From Salinivibrio sharmensis (lineage in GTDB: Bacteria > Pseudomonadota > Gammaproteobacteria > Enterobacterales > Vibrionaceae), in NCBI RefSeq assembly GCF_001995985.1, contig NZ_MUFC01000017.1, positions 1-52,498 of the forward strand: a DNA stretch of 52,498 nt, written 5' to 3'. The position numbers and the translations under genes are program-made. The notes beneath the pieces are model-generated. The model saw nothing but the letters and a program-made list of their open reading frames with translations. It did no database searches and was not told the origin of the DNA. Shown here piece by piece: positions 20,038-29,386 of this stretch (positions are counted from its first letter, which is position 1; the number at the start of each line of letters is the position of its first letter).

Positions 20038-20057
20038 TGCGTTGATCTCCCCTAGAT

Positions 20058-20091
20058 AAAAAGAGATGGCGAACAGCCATCTCTTTTTTTT
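20058..20091 (+). terminator. deo operon terminator
   Basis: 13-bp stem AAAAAGAGATGGC / GCCATCTCTTTTT (20058-20070, 20076-20088), 5-base loop, then further T. It also faces the end of ytjB. Confidence 0.93.
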
Positions 20092-20130
20092 ATCTCGGTT
20101 TCTCGTACTGGTCGCCGTATTGTTGTCGTT

Positions 20131-20715
20131 TTACCAAGATACACGCGCAGAACGACGCGTGAGCATGACCGTCAATAGCGCCCCCAACAGTAGTGCAAGG
20201 CCAACGAGGAGCCGGAATTCGGTCATATTCGACTGTAGCTGCTGCTTGGCTTCATTGATAACAGAGTGGTGTTCTACGGTAAGGCGGAGAAACCCGACAA
20301 TATCGCCATCACGGCTAATCGGCGTCATCAGCTGCTGTCGTCCTTGGCTTTCTAACCCCAGTGGGGTGGTTAAACCAACGGCGGTTTCCAGTGGCAAAGC
20401 ATTCGTCGAACGCACCACAGGACTACCGTTGAGCTGATAGAAACTGGCATCACGGATCAGAGGCTCGGTTGCCAGTTCATTGGCCATGGTTTGCAAAGGC
20501 TGATAATTCTTATCAACTAAGGCGTCATAGGCTTGCACACCAACCTGGCGGGTCATCAGCTGGGCTAATTGATCGGTCTGCTGATACAGCGCTTGGTATT
20601 GGCGCTGGCTGAGTGTGGTGCTGTAAAGCATTAAGGCGGCAATAGCACTGATAGTGGTGAGCAACATCCCCCACCAGGTCACTCGCCGTAGCGTTTTGCG
20701 CGAAATTGAAAACAT
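20131..20715 (-). CDS. ytjB: YtjB/Smp-type membrane protein
   Basis: 194 residues from the ATG at 20715, which has GAGGAAGG just upstream; the longer frame has no such site. An N-terminal membrane helix (about 15-35) is followed by a periplasmic domain (about 36-160: TRQVGVQAYDALV, ISRDGDIVGFLRLTVEHH) and a second C-terminal helix. This is the layout of the SMP/YtjB family, encoded back-to-back with serB in gammaproteobacteria. Function is not established. Confidence 0.8.
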   Translation of the reverse strand: MFSISRKTLRRVTWWGMLLTTISAIAALMLYSTTLSQRQYQALYQQTDQLAQLMTRQVGVQAYDALVDKNYQPLQTMANELATEPLIRDASFYQLNGSPVVRSTNALPLETAVGLTTPLGLESQGRQQLMTPISRDGDIVGFLRLTVEHHSVINEAKQQLQSNMTEFRLLVGLALLLGALLTVMLTRRSARVSW

Positions 20716-20845
20716 ACCTTCCTCAAAGCCAGATAAACAGGAGCAATTAGCACTGGAGCTTACTACGGTTTTTATGGTATCACAGCCACATTGTGATTGA
20801 TTCATCGACCAAGCTTGCTTGGAAACCGAAAGGAAAACCGTGACC

Positions 20846-21817
20846 ATGGATAAGGCCAACCCCTTGGCAATTTACCGCACACCGCAACTTTATCGCCGCT
20901 TCCCAACAATGACGACATCTGCTTTCTCTCGCCGCCGGCAAGGAGGGTGGATTGTGTTTGGTGAGGTCATCGATCCGCGTCAGCTCGATGATATCCGTTT
21001 TTTTACCGGTGATGACGTTGAGGTTGTCGATGGCTGGCGTGTCGGGCCGTATGAGGTGTTATTGATCCGCGGTGAACTGACGGCTGACCATCGCACTGTG
21101 ATTGAGGCGTTGGCGCTTGATTGCGCTGACTTACAGGCCCTGCCGGATTTAAGCAGGCCTGGTTTGGTGGTGTTTGACATGGACTCCACTGCGATAGAGA
21201 TAGAATGTATTGATGAGATTGCGGCACGCGCTGGGGTTGGAGACGCGGTGTCTGCGGTCACCGAGCGCGCCATGTTGGGCGAGCTTGATTTTGAAGCGAG
21301 TTTGCGCCAGCGCGTGGCAGCCTTGAAAGGGGCGGATGGGTCGATACTTGAGGCGGTGAAAGCCCAGTTACCGTTGATGCCAGAAATGGCGCACCTCGTG
21401 GCCAGCTTAAAAGCCCACGGCTGGTATGTAGCAATTGCTTCGGGCGGTTTCACCTATTTCTCTGATCATCTCCAACAGCAATTAGACTTGGACTATGCGG
21501 AGTCGAACCAGCTTGGGCTCAACAATGGCCAGCTCACCGGCGAGGTGGAAGGGTCTGTTGTGGACGCGCAACGCAAAGCGGATGTGCTAACCATGCTGGC
21601 GCAAAAATACGATATTGCGCCAGAAAATACTTTAGCCGTCGGGGATGGTGCGAATGATTTGCTAATGATGGAGGCAGCGGGTCTCGGCATTGCGTATCAT
21701 GCCAAACCCAAGGTGAACGAGAAAGCGCAGGCGGCAGTCAAACACGCATGGTTGGGCGGTGTGCTGTGTGTACTCTCTGCCAGTATTCGCGACCGGATTA
21801 GCTGGCAGCCGCGCTAA
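20846..21817 (+). CDS. serB: Phosphoserine phosphatase SerB
   Basis: About 323 residues. It carries out the last step of serine synthesis, dephosphorylating phosphoserine. The HAD-fold catalytic motif FDMDSTAIEIEC (nucleophile and acid Asp) sits after an N-terminal regulatory domain of about 110 residues; IASGGFT and GDGANDLLMM complete the HAD signature. The start is uncertain: a GTG at 20840 has AGGA five bases upstream, whereas the ATG at 20846 is eleven bases away; an upstream TTG at 20819 is less likely. A palindrome CCAAGC-TT-GCTTGG (20809-20822) precedes it. Confidence 0.94.
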   Translation: MDKANPLAIYRTPQLYRRFPTMTTSAFSRRRQGGWIVFGEVIDPRQLDDIRFFTGDDVEVVDGWRVGPYEVLLIRGELTADHRTVIEALALDCADLQALPDLSRPGLVVFDMDSTAIEIECIDEIAARAGVGDAVSAVTERAMLGELDFEASLRQRVAALKGADGSILEAVKAQLPLMPEMAHLVASLKAHGWYVAIASGGFTYFSDHLQQQLDLDYAESNQLGLNNGQLTGEVEGSVVDAQRKADVLTMLAQKYDIAPENTLAVGDGANDLLMMEAAGLGIAYHAKPKVNEKAQAAVKHAWLGGVLCVLSASIRDRISWQPR

Positions 21818-21877
21818 AGGACGGCTGCCTACAACGCTGAGGTGCTATGTGACCCAGCTACCATGGCGTGGCCCCTC

Positions 21878-24235
21878 TTAGCGCCCTAAACGCATCAGCA
21901 CTTCGTCGGTGACATCAACCAGCTCACCATATGCACACAGTGCGACAAACTCATCTTCTAATTGACGAGCTTTGTGGGTGTCGCGCTTGAGTAGGGTTGA
22001 TAACTGGCTGGCATCGATGTCTTGCTCGGCATGGGCCAGTGGCGTCATCCGGTTGCGTAGCACGGCAAACGCCCCACCTTTTTGTGCCAGCTGAATGAAT
22101 TTTCGCCGCGCATCGTCAGATTCAAACTCACTATCGGCAAAAGTGTGCACCGCACGCACCCTGTCTTCTTGCATGTCTATCCAGACGAAATACTCGCGCA
22201 CCAGCTCTTTAAGCGGTTGAGAGGGGCGAGTAACTTCATGGGTGCGGGTGAAGATCTTGTCCCCAAATACCGGATAAAAAGACAGTTGGCGACCGCCGCC
22301 TGCGCGCTCGAGAAAGCGGTGTAAACGACTGGGGGGAAGGTTGATACCCACTGTAGGCACTGAGAGTACACCGTTGTCACGTCGAACAAAATAAGGCTGC
22401 ACGGTTAAGCGCGTGAGCAGCAACTGGTGCATGGCCCAAACCAGTGGTGGGTCGGGCAAGCGCTCATCAAGCTCGGTCAGTTTGTCGAGGTTATGCTCAA
22501 TTAAGCGACGCAAATATTGCCGGCGGCGGGTATTCGGTGCCTCGGTGGTGAGCTTGAGCTGAATATTGTCTCGTTTGGGGCTCACTCGAATCACCTGATA
22601 CGGCATATCGACGAGCGGCGCACGCGGGTCGATATGGACAAACGCATCGAGTGATACAGACACCAAGTCATCTTTCGCTCCTTGAAAAGGCTGCGCCAGT
22701 TTTAGGTTCAATCCCCCCGAGGAAAAATCAACCAGTTTTCCCTTCAGGGCTCCTTGCTCTGGATGCACCAGTGATACCTCAGAGCGATAGGCATAACGCG
22801 GTTCACGGCGTTGGGGTTGCCTGTCGGATGAGATTAACTGTGCCCCACAAACCGGATTACGTTGGTGTAAAAAGCGTCGCAAGGCTTGGCTGGATAACGA
22901 CGGTTTGGGGTGGGTTAAATAACTCTCCTTGCTTTCGGTATGGGTCACATCTTGCACCAACGCGACGTGTGTGAGGGTTTTTAATGTATTGAGCCAGTCT
23001 GGAGACACATCTTGTAGCCGTTCAATGTCACCCGCATTAATGGCTGACATGGTCACTTTAAACACCCGCCATGAATGGCGCTTGGCACCCAGTTGCCAGA
23101 ACAGGTGGCGCTCTTCTTCGCTCATTTCGTTGGGCGAGGCGGAATAGAAAAAGCGTTGTTTGTCCTTTTCCACATAAAAGCAGTAAAGCAAGAGCTGGCT
23201 GGTTGACGCTCCTTCCACTTGCAGTAACGCCAAGCGCTGCGCATCAAAAATATGGTTAATGACAGGTTGATTGCGGCTGTCGTGCCAGTAATCCCATAGC
23301 TCTCGGTTTTGCCGCGTTTGTAATACGTACTCTAACTTATCTTGCGCAAAGTAAAGCGGTAGCACGCTGGTGTGATGCAAGAAAGACTGTTCATAGCTTT
23401 GCAGCTTGAGAGTGAGTAGCTTGTCTTCACCATCTTGTTTGCCACGAAAGTCAGGTGAGGCCATTTCAGCGTCGAGCGCCTGCTTAATCGCATCACTGCT
23501 GGTGTCAAGCCGCAAGCGTAACCAGGCGCTGCTGGTGGATTCTTTGTTTTGATCGACCCCAACAATACGATAACTCAGCCCTTGCTCAAGATCGGGGTCT
23601 TGGTATTTTTGCGCCAGTGCGGTGAACCGAACGATAACTTCAGAGCTAGGCGGATAATCGAATGCCGCGGGGACACGCACTCGACAGCCTGAGTTAGACA
23701 AGTCGCTGGTGACCCCATGTACCTCATAGCCGGTATTCAGTGTTATTAATACTTGGGTAGCAAAATGGATGCGGCTTTCACTACGTGCTAAATAACGGCC
23801 AAAGGTGAGTTTCTCGGGTAATAATGCCGCCTGGGCGCTATCACTGACTGGGCCTTTTCCTTGTTGCTGCATCTGTTTTTCTTGTTCGTGTTTGACGCGA
23901 AAGTTATTAGGGGTATTGTGCAAATCTTCCCACAATCCTTGCGTCATTTGCCCATTGTATAAAGGCAAGCGCTCGTAATAGTGGTTAATCGCCACATCAT
24001 CCAGCCAATGTTTTTTGCCGTTTAGCTCGTATTGATGACATTCACCATCGACTTTGCCACGGAGATCGATAGTACGGTTGCATGGCGTCATCAAACGTCT
24101 GATCTCCATTTTGATCAGAAGTTTGGCCGAGCTTGGCTCGTTAGCGGTGAGCTTATCGAGCAGCACCTCAAATTTGGGGGTTTGGGACATCGGAAGCAGC
24201 TGCTCAATCAGTCCCTGGTAATCATCCTGCTTCAT
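21878..24235 (-). CDS. Two-PilZ-domain cyclic-di-GMP receptor, PlzC-like
   Basis: About 785 residues from the ATG at 24235; a GTG at 24277 is in frame but also lacks a clear ribosome site. Two PilZ domains carry cyclic-di-GMP motifs: RSESR (151-155) with DLSNSG (178-183), and RREPR (476-480) with DFSSGG (503-508). Long segments between and after them have no recognised fold. The position between serB and radA is that of V. cholerae PlzC, which supports the name. Both RxxxR and (D/N)xSxxG motifs are intact, so binding is plausible. Confidence 0.82.
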   Translation of the reverse strand: MKQDDYQGLIEQLLPMSQTPKFEVLLDKLTANEPSSAKLLIKMEIRRLMTPCNRTIDLRGKVDGECHQYELNGKKHWLDDVAINHYYERLPLYNGQMTQGLWEDLHNTPNNFRVKHEQEKQMQQQGKGPVSDSAQAALLPEKLTFGRYLARSESRIHFATQVLITLNTGYEVHGVTSDLSNSGCRVRVPAAFDYPPSSEVIVRFTALAQKYQDPDLEQGLSYRIVGVDQNKESTSSAWLRLRLDTSSDAIKQALDAEMASPDFRGKQDGEDKLLTLKLQSYEQSFLHHTSVLPLYFAQDKLEYVLQTRQNRELWDYWHDSRNQPVINHIFDAQRLALLQVEGASTSQLLLYCFYVEKDKQRFFYSASPNEMSEEERHLFWQLGAKRHSWRVFKVTMSAINAGDIERLQDVSPDWLNTLKTLTHVALVQDVTHTESKESYLTHPKPSLSSQALRRFLHQRNPVCGAQLISSDRQPQRREPRYAYRSEVSLVHPEQGALKGKLVDFSSGGLNLKLAQPFQGAKDDLVSVSLDAFVHIDPRAPLVDMPYQVIRVSPKRDNIQLKLTTEAPNTRRRQYLRRLIEHNLDKLTELDERLPDPPLVWAMHQLLLTRLTVQPYFVRRDNGVLSVPTVGINLPPSRLHRFLERAGGGRQLSFYPVFGDKIFTRTHEVTRPSQPLKELVREYFVWIDMQEDRVRAVHTFADSEFESDDARRKFIQLAQKGGAFAVLRNRMTPLAHAEQDIDASQLSTLLKRDTHKARQLEDEFVALCAYGELVDVTDEVLMRLGR

Positions 24236-24358
24236 GGCAAAGTCTGGTAAAGTATTGTCCTTATATAATAACGGCACCGATTCGAAAAAGGGTCGGAATA
24301 ATTAATAAGATAGCAATCATTTTGTGAATTAGCTGACATCATACGTCTTGGAGAGCGA

Positions 24359-25735
24359 ATGGCAAAAACAAAACGAGCCTACGTATGTAACGACTGTGGC
24401 GCGGATTTTCCCCGTTGGCAAGGACAGTGCTCAGCCTGTGGCGCGTGGAACACCATTACAGAAGTGAGACTGGCAGCATCGCCCCAGGTCGCACGCAATG
24501 AAAAATATGCCGGGTACGCAGGCAGTGCCGAGGGGCAAGTACAAACCCTGCAGGATATCGACCTACAAGAAGTGCCACGCTTGAGCAGTGGTTTTAAAGA
24601 GCTAGACCGTGTGCTTGGCGGGGGCATTGTCCCGGGGGCTGCCATCTTGATTGGTGGTAACCCAGGCGCGGGGAAAAGTACCTTGCTCTTGCAAACCATG
24701 GTGGGGCTCGCACACCATTTGCCGACCTTGTACATCACAGGGGAAGAGTCACTGCAACAAGTGGCGATGCGCGCCGATAGACTCGGGCTTGCCAAAGACA
24801 GGTTGAAACTGTTGTCAGAAACGGGCGTGGAAACCATTTGTCAGGTGGCTAAAAAAGAGCAGCCGAAAATCATGGTCATCGACTCCATTCAAGTGATGCA
24901 TGTGGCGGATGTGCAATCCGCGCCCGGCAGCGTGTCGCAGGTGCGAGAGTCTGCCGCGGCACTGACGCGCTATGCCAAACAACACAATGTCGCGATTTTT
25001 ATGGTGGGGCATGTGACCAAAGATGGCACGCTGGCCGGTCCGAAAGTCCTGGAGCACTGTATAGATTGTTCTATTTTGCTCGATGGCTCCAGTGATAGCC
25101 GTTTTCGCACATTACGCAGCCATAAAAACCGCTTTGGTGCGGTCAACGAACTTGGCGTGTTTGCGATGACTGGGCAGGGGTTAAAAGAGGTCAGTAACCC
25201 GTCCGCCATTTTCCTTTCACGCGGTGAGGAGCAAACGTCCGGTAGCTCGGTAATGGTGGTGTGGGAAGGCACACGGCCGTTGCTGGTGGAGTTACAAGCC
25301 TTGGTCGACTATTCACAATTGGCCAATCCACGCCGGGTGGCGGTAGGGTTAGAGCAAAACCGTCTTGCCTTACTACTGGCGGTCTTACACAAACACGGAG
25401 GGCTGCAAATGTCCGACCAAGATGTGTTTGTCAATGTGGTTGGCGGGGTGAAAGTCACCGAAACCAGTGCCGATCTTGCCTTGCTGTTAGCGCTGATATC
25501 GAGCTTTAGGGATCGCCCGCTGCCGAGAGAGCTGGTGGTCTTTGGCGAAGTCGGTTTGGCGGGGGAAATTCGCCCAGTTCCAAGTGGGCAAGAGCGCTTG
25601 ATGGAAGCGGCAAAACATGGCTTTAAAAAAGCCGTGGTACCTAAAGCAAACTTGCCTAAACAGCGTATTGAGGGGATGACGGTCTACGGAGTCAGTAAGC
25701 TGTCTGACGCCCTGGATGTTTTAGAAGATTTATAG
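24359..25735 (+). CDS. radA: DNA recombination/repair ATPase RadA
   Basis: 458 residues. An N-terminal C4 zinc finger (Cys10, 13, 24, 27) is followed by a RecA-like ATPase domain with Walker A GNPGAGKST (100-108). The RadA-specific KNRFG motif comes next, and then a Lon-protease-like C-terminal domain without protease function. RadA is a hexameric helicase that promotes branch migration during recombination. The start has GGAG upstream. It is divergent from the PilZ gene, the conserved Vibrio arrangement. Confidence 0.97.
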   Translation: MAKTKRAYVCNDCGADFPRWQGQCSACGAWNTITEVRLAASPQVARNEKYAGYAGSAEGQVQTLQDIDLQEVPRLSSGFKELDRVLGGGIVPGAAILIGGNPGAGKSTLLLQTMVGLAHHLPTLYITGEESLQQVAMRADRLGLAKDRLKLLSETGVETICQVAKKEQPKIMVIDSIQVMHVADVQSAPGSVSQVRESAAALTRYAKQHNVAIFMVGHVTKDGTLAGPKVLEHCIDCSILLDGSSDSRFRTLRSHKNRFGAVNELGVFAMTGQGLKEVSNPSAIFLSRGEEQTSGSSVMVVWEGTRPLLVELQALVDYSQLANPRRVAVGLEQNRLALLLAVLHKHGGLQMSDQDVFVNVVGGVKVTETSADLALLLALISSFRDRPLPRELVVFGEVGLAGEIRPVPSGQERLMEAAKHGFKKAVVPKANLPKQRIEGMTVYGVSKLSDALDVLEDL

Positions 25736-25745
25736 CCGATAGTGT

Positions 25746-25768
25746 TGGGGCGAAGCACATGAGCCCCA
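25746..25768. terminator. Possible weak terminator after radA
   Basis: TGGGGC / GCCCCA stem (25746-25751, 25763-25768) with an 11-base loop, followed only by GCTTTATC. It lies between the convergent radA and M23 peptidase genes. Confidence 0.35.
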
Positions 25769-25854
25769 GCTTTATCGATATTGAGAGGTGGACGGGCAAA
25801 CATGGCTTATACAGGAAAAGGTAAGTCATGCTACCGGATTTACCCCGAGCTTAT

Positions 25855-26859
25855 TTACATTGACGCCTTCGTCGGCGCTGCCTTTACATCCGCTTCGCGC
25901 TGCTGCGCGGTATTCAGCGGCGGCTCAGCGTCGGGCATATTGGCGACTTGTACCTGAGTTTCGACCAAGTTTTCCACTACTGCGACTAAGTGCCCCCAAC
26001 TCACGCGCTTCTCGTTTTCGAGCAAGGTATCAAACTGCTCTGCACTCCACTTAATAAAGCGGCGCGGATTAAGCGCCCGCCCTAAAAAACGCACCTCGTA
26101 GTGCAAATGAGGGCCGGTGGATAAACCTGTGTTACCTGACCAAGCAATCAAGTCCCCTTTTTTCACGAATTGTCCACTGCGTACGTTGAACTTATCAAGG
26201 TGGGCGTAGAGGGTCATAAAGCCAAAAGCATGATCAATTTTTACAAAATTACCATAGCCTTTGCGGCGACTTGGCCGGACATACTCCACCACGCCATCGG
26301 CCGGGGCATACACCGGGGTGCCGATGTCAGCGGTTAAGTCTAACCCCATATGGAATTTTTCTTTGCCCGTCACCGGGTGTGTGCGTGAGCCATAACCGGA
26401 GGAGCGCCGATAACTCTGGATTGGTTTACCATTGGGGATGAGCTGTAGCATGGTGTAGCGTACCGCTGAGTTAATGGCCGCCACATCAAGCCTATGAGTC
26501 AGTGAGGCGTCTTTCGCCACCGATTGCAGCCCTAACATATCTTCTACTGTCACCACGCGCTGAGTCAGTGCAGTCAGCTCAACATCTTTGTTCTCGATGG
26601 TTTGTGACAGCTCATCGCGCTTTTGTTGCAGCATGGCCACTTCGTTATTCAATACGGCACGCTCTTCACGTAAACGGTTAACGGCAGCTTCGGCTTCAGT
26701 GGAACGCTCGGAGAGCAAATAAAGGCTGGCGAAGGTCACGGTGAGAACGGCCAGCAATACCAACGCCAATGTTTGCACTACCTTTTTGCGGGTAGGGCAA
26801 AGCGTATAATGCTTCACACCGTTTGGGTGTGAGATGGCGATATGGATGTGATCTGTCAT
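25855..26859 (-). CDS. M23 peptidoglycan endopeptidase with membrane anchor
   Basis: 334 residues. A short cytoplasmic start is followed by a membrane helix (about 28-50) and a coiled coil (about 51-108). The LytM/M23 domain (about 155-265) has zinc and catalytic residues in HMGLD (His170, Asp174) and HLH (His251, His253), so it should be an active zinc endopeptidase acting on cell-wall crosslinks in the periplasm. The C-terminal tail (after 270) is Ala/Glu-rich and probably disordered. A small PilZ gene lies upstream on the same strand, 49 bases away, so the two may be co-transcribed. Confidence 0.88.
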   Translation of the reverse strand: MTDHIHIAISHPNGVKHYTLCPTRKKVVQTLALVLLAVLTVTFASLYLLSERSTEAEAAVNRLREERAVLNNEVAMLQQKRDELSQTIENKDVELTALTQRVVTVEDMLGLQSVAKDASLTHRLDVAAINSAVRYTMLQLIPNGKPIQSYRRSSGYGSRTHPVTGKEKFHMGLDLTADIGTPVYAPADGVVEYVRPSRRKGYGNFVKIDHAFGFMTLYAHLDKFNVRSGQFVKKGDLIAWSGNTGLSTGPHLHYEVRFLGRALNPRRFIKWSAEQFDTLLENEKRVSWGHLVAVVENLVETQVQVANMPDAEPPLNTAQQREADVKAAPTKASM

Positions 26860-26908
26860 GACTGGTTACTGCTGGCCTGCGTTCGGTACCGCCCATGACG
26901 ACACGGAG

Positions 26909-27289
26909 CTAAGACTCGGGCTCCTTCATAGGGTCGGTCAACTGCGCTAGCTCGCGATGAAGGAGTTCATCGTTGCCAACGTTAAGTTCAACGAGCCTTT
27001 TTAAATGACTAGCACTATCAATGTCAATGTGATCAATATAAAGATGGAGGTAATTCTCGCAGTTATTAACAAGAATGCAGTCCATGTCTAATTCTACGTC
27101 AGAGTCATGCAGGTAAAACACCAACGAGAATGCTGTGTGTTGCGGGTCTGCTTGCCAATTATCTGGGCGAGACAAAAGCACCCCTTTCAAAGAAAGGTCG
27201 AGTACATGTGCGTGCCACGACTGTTCATTTTGCTTGAGTATCGCGGGGGCACGATACATCACGCGGGAAAATTTTCTACGCTCTGGCAT
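26909..27289 (-). CDS. Single-domain PilZ protein
   Basis: 126 residues consisting of one PilZ domain. The cyclic-di-GMP motif RRKFSR is at residues 4-9 and DLSLKG at 31-36. A helical tail of about 35 residues rich in Leu and Glu follows. A GGAGA ribosome site precedes the ATG. It lies immediately upstream of the M23 peptidase on the same strand, which hints at cyclic-di-GMP control of wall remodelling (inference). Confidence 0.87.
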   Translation of the reverse strand: MPERRKFSRVMYRAPAILKQNEQSWHAHVLDLSLKGVLLSRPDNWQADPQHTAFSLVFYLHDSDVELDMDCILVNNCENYLHLYIDHIDIDSASHLKRLVELNVGNDELLHRELAQLTDPMKEPES

Positions 27290-27454
27290 GATCGCATCTC
27301 CTCATTCCTTTGCTTAAAGTGTAGGCGATGCATGGCGGGCGACCTAATAATCTGTGTGGGCGTATCGATTCTGAAACATTTTTTGATGTTCTTGGGTGAG
27401 AAAACGAATGGAGTGCGGTTTGTCGCGGGTTGCTTTACCTGCTCAGAGGGCAAT
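27290..27454. other. Gap between ettA terminator and PilZ gene
   Basis: 165 bases upstream of the small PilZ gene, presumably its promoter; no gene or clear operator seen. Confidence 0.3.
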
Positions 27455-27480
27455 AAAAAAGGGCAGCCTTGGCTGCCCCC
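27455..27480 (-). terminator. ettA terminator
   Basis: GGGCAGCC / GGCTGCCC stem (27461-27468, 27471-27478). On the minus strand it is followed by six T (complement of 27455-27460). Confidence 0.88.
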
Positions 27481-27492
27481 AGTCGTGTGGCG

Positions 27493-29160
27493 TTACTTGG
27501 CAACGCGCTTATATTTGATGCGGTGTGGCTCAGCTGCTTGTGCGCCCAGTGTTTTCTTCAACCAATCAGTGTATTCGGCAAAGTTACCTTCGAAGAAATT
27601 CACTTGACCTTCATCACGATAGTCAAGGATGTGAGTGGCGATACGGTCGAGGAACCAGCGGTCGTGCGAAATCACCATCGCGCAGCCTGGGAATTCGAGC
27701 AGGGCTTCTTCCAAGGCGCGTAGGGTTTCAACGTCCAGATCATTGGTTGGCTCATCGAGCAGCAGTACGTTACCGCCCGCTTTCAATAGCTTAGCCAGGT
27801 GGACGCGGTTGCGTTCACCGCCGGACAAATCGCCGATACGTTTTTGTTGATCGCTTCCTTTGAAGTTAAAGCGAGAGACATAAGCACGTGCAGGTAACTC
27901 AAAGTTATTGATGCGAATAATATCGGCACCTTCCGAGATCTCATCGTAAACGGTTTTATTATCGTCCATGCTATCGCGGAACTGATCCACCGAGGCTAAT
28001 TGCACGGTGTCACCTACTTCTACGGTGCCCGCATCCGGTGTTTCGGTACCACTGAGCATTTTGAACAGTGTGGATTTACCCGCACCATTGGGACCGACGA
28101 TACCGACGATAGCGCCTTTCGGGACGCTAAAAGACAGATCGTCAATCAATACGCGATCACCAAACGACTTAGTGAGGTTGTTAACTTCAATGACTTTATC
28201 ACCAAGGCGTGGGCCAGGTGGAATAAACAGCTCATTAGTCTCGTTACGACGTTGGTAATCGGAGGTGTTAAGCTCTTCAAAGCGTGCCATACGTGCTTTT
28301 GATTTGGCTTGACGGCCTTTCGGGTTTTGACGTACCCACTCAAGCTCTTTCTCAATGGTTTTCTGGCGTGCTTTTTCTTGTGAAGCTTCTTGCTTCAAGC
28401 GGACGTCTTTTTGCTCAAGCCACGACGAGTAGTTGCCTTCCCAAGGGATGCCTTCACCACGGTCTAGCTCGAGGATCCAACCGGCAGCGTTATCGAGGAA
28501 GTAGCGATCGTGCGTGATGGCTACCACGGTCCCCGTGTAATCGACCAAGAAGCGTTCCAGCCAAGCGACTGATTCGGCGTCCAAGTGGTTAGTTGGCTCA
28601 TCAAGTAGCAACATATCTGGCTTTTCGAGCAGCAAGCGACAAATCGCCACACGACGGCGCTCACCCCCAGAAAGGTTTTTGATTTGCGCATCCCACTCCG
28701 GCAAACGCAGCGCGTCGGCGGCACGTTCTAGCGCGTTATCAAGATTATGGCCATCTTTGGCTTGGATCAGGGCTTCCAGCTCACCTTGCTCTTGCGCCAA
28801 GGCATCGAAGTCGGCGTCAGGATCGGCATAAGCGGCATAAACGGCGTCGAGGCGGGTTAATGCATCTTTGACATCCGAGACCGCTTCTTCAACGGTTTCA
28901 CGCACGGTTTTGTCTTCGTCAAGAGCTGGCTCCTGGGGCAAGTAGCCAATTTTAATGCCTGGTTGCACACGGGCTTCACCCTCAATTTCGGTATCGATAC
29001 CGGCCATGATGCGCAATAGACTCGATTTACCGGCCCCGTTGAGGCCCAACACCCCAATTTTGGCACCGGGGAAAAAACACAAAGAAATATCTTTAAGAAT
29101 TTGGCGCTTAGGTGGCACGATCTTGCTCACCCGCGACATGGTATATACGTACTCAGCCAT
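27493..29160 (-). CDS. ettA: Energy-dependent translational throttle EttA (ABC-F)
   Basis: 555 residues with two ABC ATPase cassettes: Walker A GLNGAGKSS and GPNGAGKST, signatures LSGGERRRV and LSGGERNRV, Walker B LLLDEPTNHLD and LLLDEPTNDLD. They are joined by the ABC-F linker (basic coiled coil around WVRQNPKGRQAKSK). The MAEYVYTMSRVSKIVPPKR start is that of EttA. It binds the ribosomal E site and gates translation according to ATP/ADP. Confidence 0.97.
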   Translation of the reverse strand: MAEYVYTMSRVSKIVPPKRQILKDISLCFFPGAKIGVLGLNGAGKSSLLRIMAGIDTEIEGEARVQPGIKIGYLPQEPALDEDKTVRETVEEAVSDVKDALTRLDAVYAAYADPDADFDALAQEQGELEALIQAKDGHNLDNALERAADALRLPEWDAQIKNLSGGERRRVAICRLLLEKPDMLLLDEPTNHLDAESVAWLERFLVDYTGTVVAITHDRYFLDNAAGWILELDRGEGIPWEGNYSSWLEQKDVRLKQEASQEKARQKTIEKELEWVRQNPKGRQAKSKARMARFEELNTSDYQRRNETNELFIPPGPRLGDKVIEVNNLTKSFGDRVLIDDLSFSVPKGAIVGIVGPNGAGKSTLFKMLSGTETPDAGTVEVGDTVQLASVDQFRDSMDDNKTVYDEISEGADIIRINNFELPARAYVSRFNFKGSDQQKRIGDLSGGERNRVHLAKLLKAGGNVLLLDEPTNDLDVETLRALEEALLEFPGCAMVISHDRWFLDRIATHILDYRDEGQVNFFEGNFAEYTDWLKKTLGAQAAEPHRIKYKRVAK

Positions 29161-29386
29161 TTCTGCTCACGCTAATCGTTGTGGTGTAAAAGACGCTATT
29201 CTAACGTTAACTTTGCCAAGTTTAACAGTGATTGTCATATTCGAGGGGTAATATAGCCAACGAGGCGACAAACCATCTGCTCGTGCGCGAGGGAATTTGC
29301 TGATGAGATTGTTGTCTATTCGTTGTCACACATTCCGAATGTGACACATTCGTCACGGTGTTAATTGATTAGGAGCGACCTTTAAC
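29161..29386. promoter_or_regulatory. Divergent ettA/slt control region
   Basis: It contains the perfect 7+1+7 palindrome CACATTC-C-GAATGTG (29329-29343) close to the slt start, a candidate operator. An AGGAG site precedes slt at about 29371-29375. Confidence 0.4.

Noticed and set aside
20780-20800. CRP site upstream of serB (TCACA...TGTGA)
   Set aside because: The half-sites have the reverse polarity to the CRP consensus TGTGA-N6-TCACA, and the spacing is 7.
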